The position numbers were made by a program, and so were the translations under genes. From Pseudescherichia sp031979925 (GTDB lineage: Bacteria > Pseudomonadota > Gammaproteobacteria > Enterobacterales > Enterobacteriaceae), in contig NZ_DALZFB010000001.1 in assembly GCF_031979925.1 (NCBI RefSeq), positions 248,001 through 312,000 of the forward strand: a DNA stretch of 64,000 nucleotides, given 5' to 3'. This document shows, in pieces, positions 42,294 through 49,725 of this stretch. The notes below the pieces were generated by a model. It had not been told where the DNA came from and did not search any database. It was given only the letters and a program-made list of their open reading frames with translations. How positions within the stretch are numbered: position 1 is the first letter of the stretch; the number at the start of each line of letters is the position of its first letter.

Positions 42294-42692
42294 TGCCTGC
42301 GGGGGAAGGGCGCGGGGTTTGCCTTCGCTGTCTACCGCGACATAGATAAACAGCGCCTCGGTGGCCTTGTAACGCTGGCCGATAGGCTCCGATGAGACCT
42401 TCTTCACCCACACTTCAACGTTGATGGTTACCGACGTATTGCCGCGTTTGATGCAGCGCGCGTAGCAGCACACCACGTCACCTACGGCAACCGGACGTAA
42501 AAAGGTCATGCCGTCGACCCGCACGGTGACCACGCGGCCATGGGCAATCTCTTTCGCCATGATCGCGCCGCCCATGTCCATCTGCGACATCAGCCAGCCA
42601 CCAAAAATATCGCCGTTGGCATTGGTATCCGCGGGCATCGCCAGGGTACGTAACACCATCTCGCCCTGTGCTGCTTCGTTTACGTTGGTCAT
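42291..42692 (-). CDS. yciA: Acyl-CoA thioesterase YciA
   Basis: YciA hydrolyses a wide range of acyl-CoA esters and is a cytoplasmic hexameric hot-dog enzyme. The 133-residue product contains the family segment ANGDIFGGWLMSQMDMGGAI, with the catalytic aspartate (about residue 24-38), and VCCYARCIKRGNTSVTI. It overlaps the yciB stop by one base (TGATG), so translation is probably coupled. The yciABC order is as in E. coli. Confidence 0.96.
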   Translation of the reverse strand: MTNVNEAAQGEMVLRTLAMPADTNANGDIFGGWLMSQMDMGGAIMAKEIAHGRVVTVRVDGMTFLRPVAVGDVVCCYARCIKRGNTSVTINVEVWVKKVSSEPIGQRYKATEALFIYVAVDSEGKPRALPPQA

Positions 42693-43231
42693 CAGGATTT
42701 ATCTTCCTGCGGCAGGTGGCGGTAGATATAGATCCCGCTGAGCAGAGTAAAAATCAACGTCAGGCCGGTTAAGCCAAACACCTTGAAGTTAACCCAGATA
42801 TTTTGCGGCAGCCAGAACGCGATATAGATATTGGCCAGCCCGCAAAGGATGAAAAAGAGCGCCCAGGCGATATTGAGCTTTGACCAGACCGTTTCCGGCA
42901 GGGCAATCTCTTTACCCAGCATGCTCTGGATCAGCGGCTTTTTCATTACCCACTGGCTAAACAGCAGCGCACCGGCGAACAGGGCGTAGATTACGGTCAC
43001 TTTCCACTTAATAAACTCATCGTTATGGAAAAAGAGCGTCAACCCGCCAAACACTGCAACCAGCACAAAGGTTACCAGCGCCATCTTTTCAACTTTACGG
43101 TAGCGCACCCAGCTGTAGACCAGCACTACCGCCGTCGCCACGATCAGCGCAGCCGTACCAGCATAGATGTCATAGAGCTTATAGAAGGCAAAAAAGACGA
43201 TTAGCGGTAAAAAATCAAGAAACTGCTTCAT
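42692..43231 (-). CDS. yciB: Inner membrane septation protein A homologue YciB
   Basis: The 179-residue product has five to six membrane helices and matches YciB/IspA, required for septation and intracellular spread in Shigella. In E. coli it interacts with division and elongation components and supports envelope integrity. Conserved segments are MKQFLDFLPLIVFFAFYKLY and NIYIAFWLPQNIWVNFKVFG. It is the middle gene of yciC-yciB-yciA on the minus strand. Confidence 0.96.
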   Translation of the reverse strand: MKQFLDFLPLIVFFAFYKLYDIYAGTAALIVATAVVLVYSWVRYRKVEKMALVTFVLVAVFGGLTLFFHNDEFIKWKVTVIYALFAGALLFSQWVMKKPLIQSMLGKEIALPETVWSKLNIAWALFFILCGLANIYIAFWLPQNIWVNFKVFGLTGLTLIFTLLSGIYIYRHLPQEDKS

Positions 43232-43282
43232 TCTTCGATTCCGTTATAGGCGCAGCCTGGCTGTATAGCAGGCTGCGGGATG

Positions 43283-44026
43283 TTAAGAGCGGATCAGCAT
43301 ATAGAGACGATAGAGATAAACCAGCAGCGCCGCCGAGATCAAATTACTGAGCGTATTAGCAACAATAGCGCCCACCGTCGGCGTCAGAACCGCAAAGTTA
43401 GGGGCAAACATCAGCAGCAGCGTTTTCGCCAGCAGCCAGCCCATTACCGCGGGGGCAACCAGGCGCATATTGCCCCAGCCCATGCGCATGCTGTTACGGA
43501 TCGACTGAAAGACGCCCATTTTATCCTGCACCATCATTACTGGAGCAAAAGCCAGCAGGATCGCGAGGATAACCCCCGGAACCACAATAAACATGATGCC
43601 GATCTGCACCATAAAGGTAGTCAGGAAGATCAGGATAAACAGCTTCGGCAGCATCGGGGCGCTGGCTCCAATCGCCCGCAGGGCGCTTACCCGGTGGCCT
43701 GCTGAAATCAGCTGGATCATCAGCAGTATGCCGCCCGCCAGGATAGCATTGCCAAACAGCCCGGAAAAGGTGGAGGCCGCAGAGGCGCGCAGCAGCACCT
43801 GCTGCTGTTCCGGCGTCATATTCTGCACCAGTTCAAATAGCCCCGCACTGCCGGACAGGTTATCCCCCTCCCGTAGAATCGCGAGCTGCTCGTCGCTGGG
43901 TGAAAAAACATGGCCAAGCATTACCGTGATAAACGCACACAATAAGGCGATCAGTAAAATGGTGACGAACTGATTGCGAACAAAATTTCCCGTGTCACGG
44001 TAAACGGACTTCGCCGTGATAGACAT
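43283..44026 (-). CDS. yciC: UPF0259 inner membrane protein YciC
   Basis: The 247-residue product has about six membrane helices and matches YciC (UPF0259), which is linked to cell-envelope homeostasis but not biochemically defined. Typical segments are MSITAKSVYRDTGNFVRNQF and GNAILAGGILLMIQLISAG. ATG 44026 has a strong AAGGAG seven bases upstream; the extended frame to 44152 is unrelated. It heads the yciCBA group and is divergent from ompW. Confidence 0.95.
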   Translation of the reverse strand: MSITAKSVYRDTGNFVRNQFVTILLIALLCAFITVMLGHVFSPSDEQLAILREGDNLSGSAGLFELVQNMTPEQQQVLLRASAASTFSGLFGNAILAGGILLMIQLISAGHRVSALRAIGASAPMLPKLFILIFLTTFMVQIGIMFIVVPGVILAILLAFAPVMMVQDKMGVFQSIRNSMRMGWGNMRLVAPAVMGWLLAKTLLLMFAPNFAVLTPTVGAIVANTLSNLISAALLVYLYRLYMLIRS

Positions 44027-44200
44027 GCACTCTCCTTGAGTAAACCGGTGTTGATTTGCTGGCAATTGTAACCTGGTTAGCGGCGGAGTGGCAGCACTCT
44101 GCCATGTATGGAAAAGCATAGCTTTGTAAAGCGGCGTCCACTGCCCATTCAAATTGAGTAATTTGTAACCTAAATGACTTTTGGAAAGATTTTGCGAAAA

Positions 44201-44214
44201 TTGATCTGCATCAG
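44201..44214. promoter_or_regulatory. FNR-like box upstream of ompW
   Basis: TTGATCTGCATCAG matches TTGAT-N4-ATCAA except for the last base. ompW of E. coli is known to respond to oxygen through FNR. Confidence 0.55.
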
Positions 44215-44284
44215 AAACGTGGATTTTGCTGATTATTAAGGAAAATTAATCCAGATCAATGAATGTTACTTTACAGGGTTAAAT

Positions 44285-44303
44285 GTGATCTGCGTTAGAT
44301 CAC
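44285..44303. repeat. Inverted repeat upstream of ompW
   Basis: GTGATCT-GCGTT-AGATCAC has perfect seven-base arms. The half-sites look like CRP half-sites but are spaced too widely for CRP. It is a candidate operator near the ompW promoter. Confidence 0.6.
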
Positions 44304-44369
44304 TTTGTACTTCAATATAGGTATATTCACCGCGCCAGAAAAAATAACCCTATAAATGGAGCGGGAAAA

Positions 44370-45005
44370 ATGAAAAAATTAGCGGTGGCAGCATTGGTGT
44401 TAAGTGCATTTTCAGCTGGGACATATGCTCATGACGCGGGCGAGTTTTTTGTACGTGCCGGTTCGGCGACGGTGAGACCGACCGAAGGCTCCGATAACGT
44501 GCTGGGCAGCCTGGGTGGGTTTAACGTTAGCAACAATACCCAGCTGGGCCTGACCTTCACGTATATGGCAACGGAGAACGTCGGTATTGAGCTGCTGGCC
44601 GCTACGCCGTTCCGCCATCACGTGGGTACCGGCCCGACCGGCGATATTGCGACCGTGCAGCATCTGCCGCCAACTCTGGTGGCCGAGTGGTACTTTGGCG
44701 ACAACAGCAGCAAGGTACGTCCCTACATTGGCGCAGGCGTGAACTACACCACTTTCTTTGATGAGAAGTTTAACGATACCGGCAAAGCGGCGGGCCTCTC
44801 CGACCTCAGCCTGAGCGACTCCTGGGGCGCGGCGGGCGTAGTGGGGCTGGATTATCTGATCAACCGTGACTGGCTGATTAACGCCTCGGTCTGGTATATG
44901 GATATCGACACCGATGTGAAATTCAAAGCAGGTGGCGTACAGCAGACCGTCGATACCCGCCTCGACCCGTGGGTCTTTATGTTCTCTGCGGGCTACCGTT
45001 TCTGA
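44370..45005 (+). CDS. ompW: Outer membrane protein W
   Basis: OmpW is an eight-stranded outer-membrane beta-barrel with a hydrophobic channel, linked to small hydrophobic molecules, colicin S4 binding and stress responses. The 211-residue product starts with a signal peptide (MKKLAVAALVLSAFSAGTYA, cleavage before HDAGEF). The barrel strands follow, ending in aromatic Tyr-Arg-Phe (FMFSAGYRF), the C-terminal signal for BAM-mediated insertion. In E. coli yciEFG would follow; here a terminator-like hairpin and an acyltransferase gene follow instead. Confidence 0.97.
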   Translation: MKKLAVAALVLSAFSAGTYAHDAGEFFVRAGSATVRPTEGSDNVLGSLGGFNVSNNTQLGLTFTYMATENVGIELLAATPFRHHVGTGPTGDIATVQHLPPTLVAEWYFGDNSSKVRPYIGAGVNYTTFFDEKFNDTGKAAGLSDLSLSDSWGAAGVVGLDYLINRDWLINASVWYMDIDTDVKFKAGGVQQTVDTRLDPWVFMFSAGYRF

Positions 45006-45025
45006 TCCGCAGGTTCATGTCTTTT

Positions 45026-45058
45026 TTTAAAAAGCTGGCTGACAAGGCCAGCATTTTA
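45026..45058. terminator. Possible terminator after ompW
   Basis: GCTGGC (45034-45039) and GCCAGC (45047-45052) form a six-base stem, followed by ATTTTAT on the plus strand. The T run is weak. Confidence 0.5.
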
Positions 45059-45146
45059 TCATGGGTTACATTTATGCTTTCATATTTACAAAAAAGCAAC
45101 AGGCTGTTACATTTCTGCTTTATTCTTAAGCGTGTCGAGTTGTCGA

Positions 45147-46415
45147 ATGTTACCGCAGAATCAATTACTTATATGGATGATGGCTATCTGTATTTGTGCC
45201 CCATTTATACTCAATCTATCGCTGTTCTCATTTATAGATAAAGAAAATAGAGATCGATCTAATCAGGTTGATGGTTTGCGATTTTTTTTATCAATCTTTG
45301 TTGTATTTCATCATTTTGTTTTGTCCTATACCTGGTTTACTGCCGGCGACTGGAGCCTCAACGCATTAAATCCTTGGCCAGTGAATAAGTTAGCTGGTGG
45401 TTATGGGGTCGTGTTATTCTTTATCATTTCAGGTTTCCTTTTTGCTAACGTAAAAACGAGCGGTACAGGATGGGTTATTTTTTATACAAAGCGCGTCTTC
45501 CGTATCGGTCCGATGTTTTTTTTCTCTTCTATCATCGTTATTCTGATCACAATCTTTCTACAGCGCGATAACCTGGTAACTCAGGGTAGCTTGAGTAGCC
45601 TCCTGCACTGGTTTGATATGGGTATTACTGGGATTAAACCCGATATCCTTGGGGGTCAAAATTCGAAACTTCTCAATGCCGGTGTAACCTGGACTCTCTA
45701 CTGGGAGTGGGTATTCTATTTTTCATTACCGCTGGTTGTACTTATCAAACGTAAGGTCGATAACATTACGTTTATTTTGGCCTTTTTATTTATTTGTTGT
45801 TATTTAAGCCGGGATGTAGACCTCCCCTGGATCGGCTTGGTAGCGTTTTTTGCTATCGGTTTCTTATGCCGTGAACTGGTAAATTACGTTACGATTAAAA
45901 AAATTTGGCTGGATATCTGCGCGGTTATCTCCTTGATAGTGTGCATTTTTAGCATTACTGAACCTTTTGCTCTCTCTTCCGTACCGCTTTTTGGCATGCT
46001 TTTCTTCTGTATCTGCTGTGGTGCCGACATTTTTGGTCTTCTGAGATTCAAGGGGATTGTTCGCTTAGGAGAAGTGAGTTATAGCATCTACCTCATTCAT
46101 GGCATGTTTTGGTTTGTTATGAATAAAATATTTTTCAAGTTCTTCTCATCTACTGAGTCAGAGATTTACATGACCGTCGCCACGATAACAATCTTACTGA
46201 TGATTGTGACCTCGGCGTTTACCTATCGCTATATCGAACTGCCATTTATTAAGTTAGGACACAAGTTGCCTAAATCATTAGGCAAACCGGTGCAGCAGCA
46301 TGTCTCTCAGTCACCCGCCGACGGTCATTTTTCCGCCGACGGGGCTGAACTTAACTCGCCTGTGTTGCCGCTTTCAGACTCTGCACAAACCCTTTCAGCT
46401 CGTCCAGCATCTTAA
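45147..46415 (+). CDS. Acyltransferase family 3 membrane protein
   Basis: This gene encodes a membrane O-acyltransferase of the acyltransferase-3 (OafA/NodX-like) family. Family marks are VDGLRFFLSIFVVFHHF (catalytic-type histidine, about residues 41-57), GYGVVLFFIISGFLFA, TKRVFRIGPMFF with conserved arginines, and the late SYSIYLIHGMFWF. About ten membrane helices are visible. Such proteins acetylate O-antigen, exopolysaccharide or other glycans; the target is unknown. Starts at GTG 45132 and ATG 45177 are also possible. The body is clearly AT-richer than its neighbours, suggesting transfer. After about residue 370 the tail loses family character and the last 65 bp lie antisense to trpA, as if the original stop had been lost. 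Confidence 0.85.
   Translation: MLPQNQLLIWMMAICICAPFILNLSLFSFIDKENRDRSNQVDGLRFFLSIFVVFHHFVLSYTWFTAGDWSLNALNPWPVNKLAGGYGVVLFFIISGFLFANVKTSGTGWVIFYTKRVFRIGPMFFFSSIIVILITIFLQRDNLVTQGSLSSLLHWFDMGITGIKPDILGGQNSKLLNAGVTWTLYWEWVFYFSLPLVVLIKRKVDNITFILAFLFICCYLSRDVDLPWIGLVAFFAIGFLCRELVNYVTIKKIWLDICAVISLIVCIFSITEPFALSSVPLFGMLFFCICCGADIFGLLRFKGIVRLGEVSYSIYLIHGMFWFVMNKIFFKFFSSTESEIYMTVATITILLMIVTSAFTYRYIELPFIKLGHKLPKSLGKPVQQHVSQSPADGHFSADGAELNSPVLPLSDSAQTLSARPAS
46266..46285. other. Hairpin in the acyltransferase 3' end
   Basis: TTGCCTAA and TTAGGCAA form a perfect eight-base stem with a four-base loop within the last part of the acyltransferase frame, 66 bp downstream of the trpA stop on the other strand. 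There is no T run, so it is at best a weak or Rho-assisted end for trp transcription. Confidence 0.5.
46315..46342. repeat. Short direct repeat at the acyltransferase-trpA junction
   Basis: CCGCCGACGG occurs at 46315-46324 and again at 46333-46342. The pair sits just beyond the trpA stop where the AT-rich gene meets GC-rich core DNA, so it may mark a recombination scar. Confidence 0.5.
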
Positions 46416-47160
46416 CGGGCTTATCAAGGTTATTCTCGATAATCTTCACGATGGCGGAGCCGGAAATTGCCCCGGCTGCGCCAGCCTCCAGCGACGTTTT
46501 TACCTGCTCGGGCGTAGAGATACCAAAGCCCTGCAGCGGCGGTGCAGCATTGTACTCAGCCAGCTTCTCAACCAGATGCTGCAATGGCAGGGCGACGCTG
46601 TTCTCCGCCCCGGTTACCCCGGCACGAGAGAGCAGGTAGGTGTAGCCGCGGCCGTAAGAGGCGATCTGGCGCAGCAGATCGTCATCGGCGTTCGGCGGGC
46701 AGATAAAGATCGGCGCAACGTTATGGCGCATCGCCGCCTGACGGAACGGAGCAGACTCCTCTACCGGCACGTCCGCCACCAGCACCGAATCAACGCCCGC
46801 TTTTTCACATTTAGCATAGAACTCATCAATGCCCTGACTGAAGACCAGGTTGGCGTACATCAGCAGGCCGATAGGGAGGGTCGGGTGCTTCTGGCGCACA
46901 GCGGCGAGCATCTCAAAGCACTGGGCCGGAGTCGTGCCAGCGGCAAAGGCGCGCAGGGTGGCATTCTGGATTGTGGGGCCGTCGGCCAGCGGGTCGGAGA
47001 AGGGGATCCCCAACTCCAGCGCGTCGGCACCGCCCTCAATCAGCGCATCGATAATCTTCAGCGACTGCTCGGGAGAGGGATCGCCCAGCGTGACAAAGGG
47101 AACAAACGCCCCCTCCTTGCGTTCATGCAGGCGCTTAAACAGCTGCTCATAACGTTCCAT
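46351..47160 (-). CDS. trpA: Tryptophan synthase alpha chain
   Basis: TrpA cleaves indole-3-glycerol phosphate to glyceraldehyde 3-phosphate and indole, which is channelled to TrpB. The 269-residue TIM barrel has the catalytic glutamate and aspartate in ADALELGIPFSDPLADGPT (about residues 46-64) and the phosphate site GFGIST and GAISGSAIV near the end. The ATG at 47160 overlaps the trpB stop as TGATG; a GTG one codon earlier is also open. It is the last gene of the operon, and its 3' end overlaps the convergent acyltransferase frame by 65 bp. Confidence 0.98.
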   Translation of the reverse strand: MERYEQLFKRLHERKEGAFVPFVTLGDPSPEQSLKIIDALIEGGADALELGIPFSDPLADGPTIQNATLRAFAAGTTPAQCFEMLAAVRQKHPTLPIGLLMYANLVFSQGIDEFYAKCEKAGVDSVLVADVPVEESAPFRQAAMRHNVAPIFICPPNADDDLLRQIASYGRGYTYLLSRAGVTGAENSVALPLQHLVEKLAEYNAAPPLQGFGISTPEQVKTSLEAGAAGAISGSAIVKIIENNLDKPVKMLDELKGFVQSLKAATQAS

Positions 47161-48353
47161 CACATCTCCCCTCGTGCTTTTAAAATATCGTGAACCGTAA
47201 AGATGTCTTTATCGCCGCGGCCAGAGAGGTTAACCACCAGCAGCTGCTCTTTTTCCGGATTTTCGCGCATCATCTTCAGCGCATGGGCCAGCGCATGTGA
47301 GGACTCCAGCGCCGGAATGATGCCTTCGCTGCGGCACAGCAGCTTAAACGCCGCCAGCGCTTCATCATCGGTAATCGATACGTAGTCCGCGCGGCCAATG
47401 CTGTTCAGATGCGCGTGCTGCGGCCCTACGGACGGGAAATCAAGTCCGGCGGAAATAGAGTAGGACTCCTCAATCTGTCCATCCTCGGTCTGCATCATCG
47501 GCGACTTCATGCCGAAGTAGATACCCACCCGGCCATGCTTCAGCGGTGCACCATGCTCGCCGGTCTCAATGCCGTGACCCGCTGGCTCAACGCCGATCAG
47601 CCCCACGCTGCTCTCTTCGATGAAGTCAGCAAACATGCCGATGGCGTTAGAGCCGCCGCCGACGCAGGCGATCACCGCATCCGGCAGGCGACCCTCTTTT
47701 TCGAGGATCTGCGCTTTGGTCTCTTCGCCAATCATGCGCTGGAACTCACGCACGATGGTCGGGAACGGGTGCGGACCCGCCGCCGTGCCGAGCATATAGT
47801 GTGCCTTGTCGTAGCTGCCGGACCAGTCGCGCAGCGCTTCGTTACAGGCGTCCTTCAGCGTGGCGGAGCCGCTGTAGACCGGGATCACCTCTGCCCCCAT
47901 CAGGCGCATACGGAAGACGTTTGGCGACTGGCGCTCAACGTCTTTCGCCCCCATGTAGATCCGGCACTTGAGGCCGAGCAGGGCGCTGGCAAGCGCTGAG
48001 GCGACGCCGTGCTGGCCCGCGCCGGTCTCGGCAATGATCTCGGTTTTACCCATGCGCTTGGCAAGCAGCGCCTGACCCAGCACCTGGTTAGTTTTGTGCG
48101 CGCCGCCGTGGAGCAGATCTTCACGCTTAAGGTAGAGCGTGGTTTTGGTGCCAGCGGTCAGGTTCTGGCATTTGGTAAGCGCGGTTGGACGTCCGGCATA
48201 GTTTTTCAGCAGATCGCTAAACTGAGCCTGAAACGCCGGATCTTTCTGGGCGCTGACAAAGGCCTCTTCCAGCTGGCGCAGGGCAGGCATCAAAATTTGC
48301 GGAACGTACATGCCGCCAAATTCACCGAAGTAGGGATTAAGCAAAGTAGTCAT
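47160..48353 (-). CDS. trpB: Tryptophan synthase beta chain
   Basis: TrpB condenses indole with serine to give tryptophan using pyridoxal phosphate. The 397-residue product has the PLP lysine at residue 87 in HGGAHKTNQVLGQA, the glycine-rich phosphate loop CVGGGSNAIGMF and the start MTTLLNPYFGEFGGMYVP, all as in E. coli. The open frame above ATG 48353 is not homologous. It follows trpC after ten bases and is translationally coupled to trpA. Confidence 0.98.
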   Translation of the reverse strand: MTTLLNPYFGEFGGMYVPQILMPALRQLEEAFVSAQKDPAFQAQFSDLLKNYAGRPTALTKCQNLTAGTKTTLYLKREDLLHGGAHKTNQVLGQALLAKRMGKTEIIAETGAGQHGVASALASALLGLKCRIYMGAKDVERQSPNVFRMRLMGAEVIPVYSGSATLKDACNEALRDWSGSYDKAHYMLGTAAGPHPFPTIVREFQRMIGEETKAQILEKEGRLPDAVIACVGGGSNAIGMFADFIEESSVGLIGVEPAGHGIETGEHGAPLKHGRVGIYFGMKSPMMQTEDGQIEESYSISAGLDFPSVGPQHAHLNSIGRADYVSITDDEALAAFKLLCRSEGIIPALESSHALAHALKMMRENPEKEQLLVVNLSGRGDKDIFTVHDILKARGEM

Positions 48354-48363
48354 TACAGATTCC

Positions 48364-49722
48364 TTAATAGGCACGCAGGGTACGGAAAACCGAGGCCAGC
48401 TTGCTGGCATCTTTAATACCCGGTTCAGATTCCACACCTGAATTAAAATCGAGTCCGGCACAGCCCGCCTGTGCCGCCGTCACGCAGTTATCTGCGCCGA
48501 GGCCACCGGCCAGCATAACGTTATCCAGCTTCTGGCCCGCCAGCAGGGACCAGTCAAAATGCTGGCCGCTGCCGCCCTGGCCGTTATCAAACAGGTAACG
48601 GTCAACATGGTTCAGATTGCGGGGAGGGAGCGTATCGCCGACGCTCAGCGCTTTCCAGATCGCCACCTCGGCAGGCAGCGCGGCGCGCAGGGCATCGATA
48701 TAGGTCTGATCTTCAGCCCCGTGCAGCTGTACGGCAGCAAGCTGGAGCCGGGCTGCCTTCTCTACCACCGCCTCGACGGGTTCATTGCGGAAAACACCCA
48801 CGTAGCGCAGAGGCGCTGCGGCAATCACCGTCTCGGCCTGGACATCACTTACGCAGCGCGGGGATTCCGGAACGAAGATCAGCCCGCCGTAGATGGCTCC
48901 GGCCTCAAAGGCGGCCTGCGCATCCTGAGGGCGCGTCAGCCCGCACACTTTGTTCTCACCCAGCAACACGCGCTTGATGGCGGCGGCAAGATCGTCCTGC
49001 TCCATCAGCGCCGATCCGATTAAAAAGCCGTTGGCGAAATGGCTCAGGTCGCGCACCTGGGCATAGGTGTTGATCCCCGACTCGCTGATCACCGTGACGC
49101 CCGCGCCGAGGCGAGGGGCCAGCTGACGAGTGCGGTTCAGATCGATAGAGAGATCGCGCAGGTCGCGGTTATTAATACCGACAACCTTTGCCTCGAGGGC
49201 AATGGCGCGCTCCAGCTCCTCTTCATTACTGACTTCGGTCAGCACGCCCATCTTCAGACTGTGGGCCACCGCAGCGAGCTGGCGATATTGATTGTCATCG
49301 AGCACCGACAGCATCAGCAGGCAGGCATCCGCCTGGTAGAAGCGGGCCAGGTAGATCTGGTAGGCCTCGATAATAAAATCCTTGCACAGGATAGGTTGCG
49401 GCGCGGCAGCGCTCACCAGCGGCAGAAAATCGAAGCTGCCCTGAAAATACTTCTCATCCGTCAGCACGGAGATGGCTGACGCATGGTGTTTATAGATGTT
49501 AGCGATCCGCACCGGATCGAAGTCGTCCCGGATCACCCCTTTAGACGGCGAGGCTTTTTTACATTCGAGAATAAACGCCGTACGCGCGCCCTGCAGAGCG
49601 TCGTAAAAGCTGCGCGTGGCAGGCACAATGTCGCTCTGAAAACTGGCCAGCGGCTGCTGCTGTTTACGGTCGGCGACCCAAATCGCCTTATCCGCGACGA
49701 TTTTCGCTAAAACGGTTTCCAT
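48364..49722 (-). CDS. trpC: Bifunctional indole-3-glycerol phosphate synthase/phosphoribosylanthranilate isomerase
   Basis: TrpC carries two consecutive steps in tryptophan synthesis in two TIM barrels. The N-terminal synthase (to about residue 255) shows LECKKASPSKGVIRDDFDP and VGINNRDLRDLSIDL. The C-terminal isomerase begins near KVCGLTRPQDAQAAFEAGA and ends with LAGGLGADNCVTAAQAGC. This fused trpCF form is typical of enterobacteria. ATG 49722 lies three bases after the trpD stop, with GAGGA upstream; the GTG just before it would add one residue. Confidence 0.98.
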   Translation of the reverse strand: METVLAKIVADKAIWVADRKQQQPLASFQSDIVPATRSFYDALQGARTAFILECKKASPSKGVIRDDFDPVRIANIYKHHASAISVLTDEKYFQGSFDFLPLVSAAAPQPILCKDFIIEAYQIYLARFYQADACLLMLSVLDDNQYRQLAAVAHSLKMGVLTEVSNEEELERAIALEAKVVGINNRDLRDLSIDLNRTRQLAPRLGAGVTVISESGINTYAQVRDLSHFANGFLIGSALMEQDDLAAAIKRVLLGENKVCGLTRPQDAQAAFEAGAIYGGLIFVPESPRCVSDVQAETVIAAAPLRYVGVFRNEPVEAVVEKAARLQLAAVQLHGAEDQTYIDALRAALPAEVAIWKALSVGDTLPPRNLNHVDRYLFDNGQGGSGQHFDWSLLAGQKLDNVMLAGGLGADNCVTAAQAGCAGLDFNSGVESEPGIKDASKLASVFRTLRAY

Positions 49723-49725
49723 CAC

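Larger units (their letters stand above)
44027..44369. promoter_or_regulatory. Divergent control region of yciC and ompW
   Basis: These 343 bp contain no gene. On the ompW side there is an FNR-like site at 44201-44214 and an inverted repeat at 44285-44303, about 70-85 bp before the ompW ATG. GGAG lies ten bases upstream of that ATG. Confidence 0.6.

Noticed and set aside
44284..44304. CRP site upstream of ompW
   Set aside because: The TGTGA/TCACT ends are separated by 11 bases, whereas CRP needs six.
46300..47193. Open frame of 297 codons on the plus strand across trpA
   Set aside because: It is the antisense shadow of trpA; only the acyltransferase frame has family motifs on this strand.
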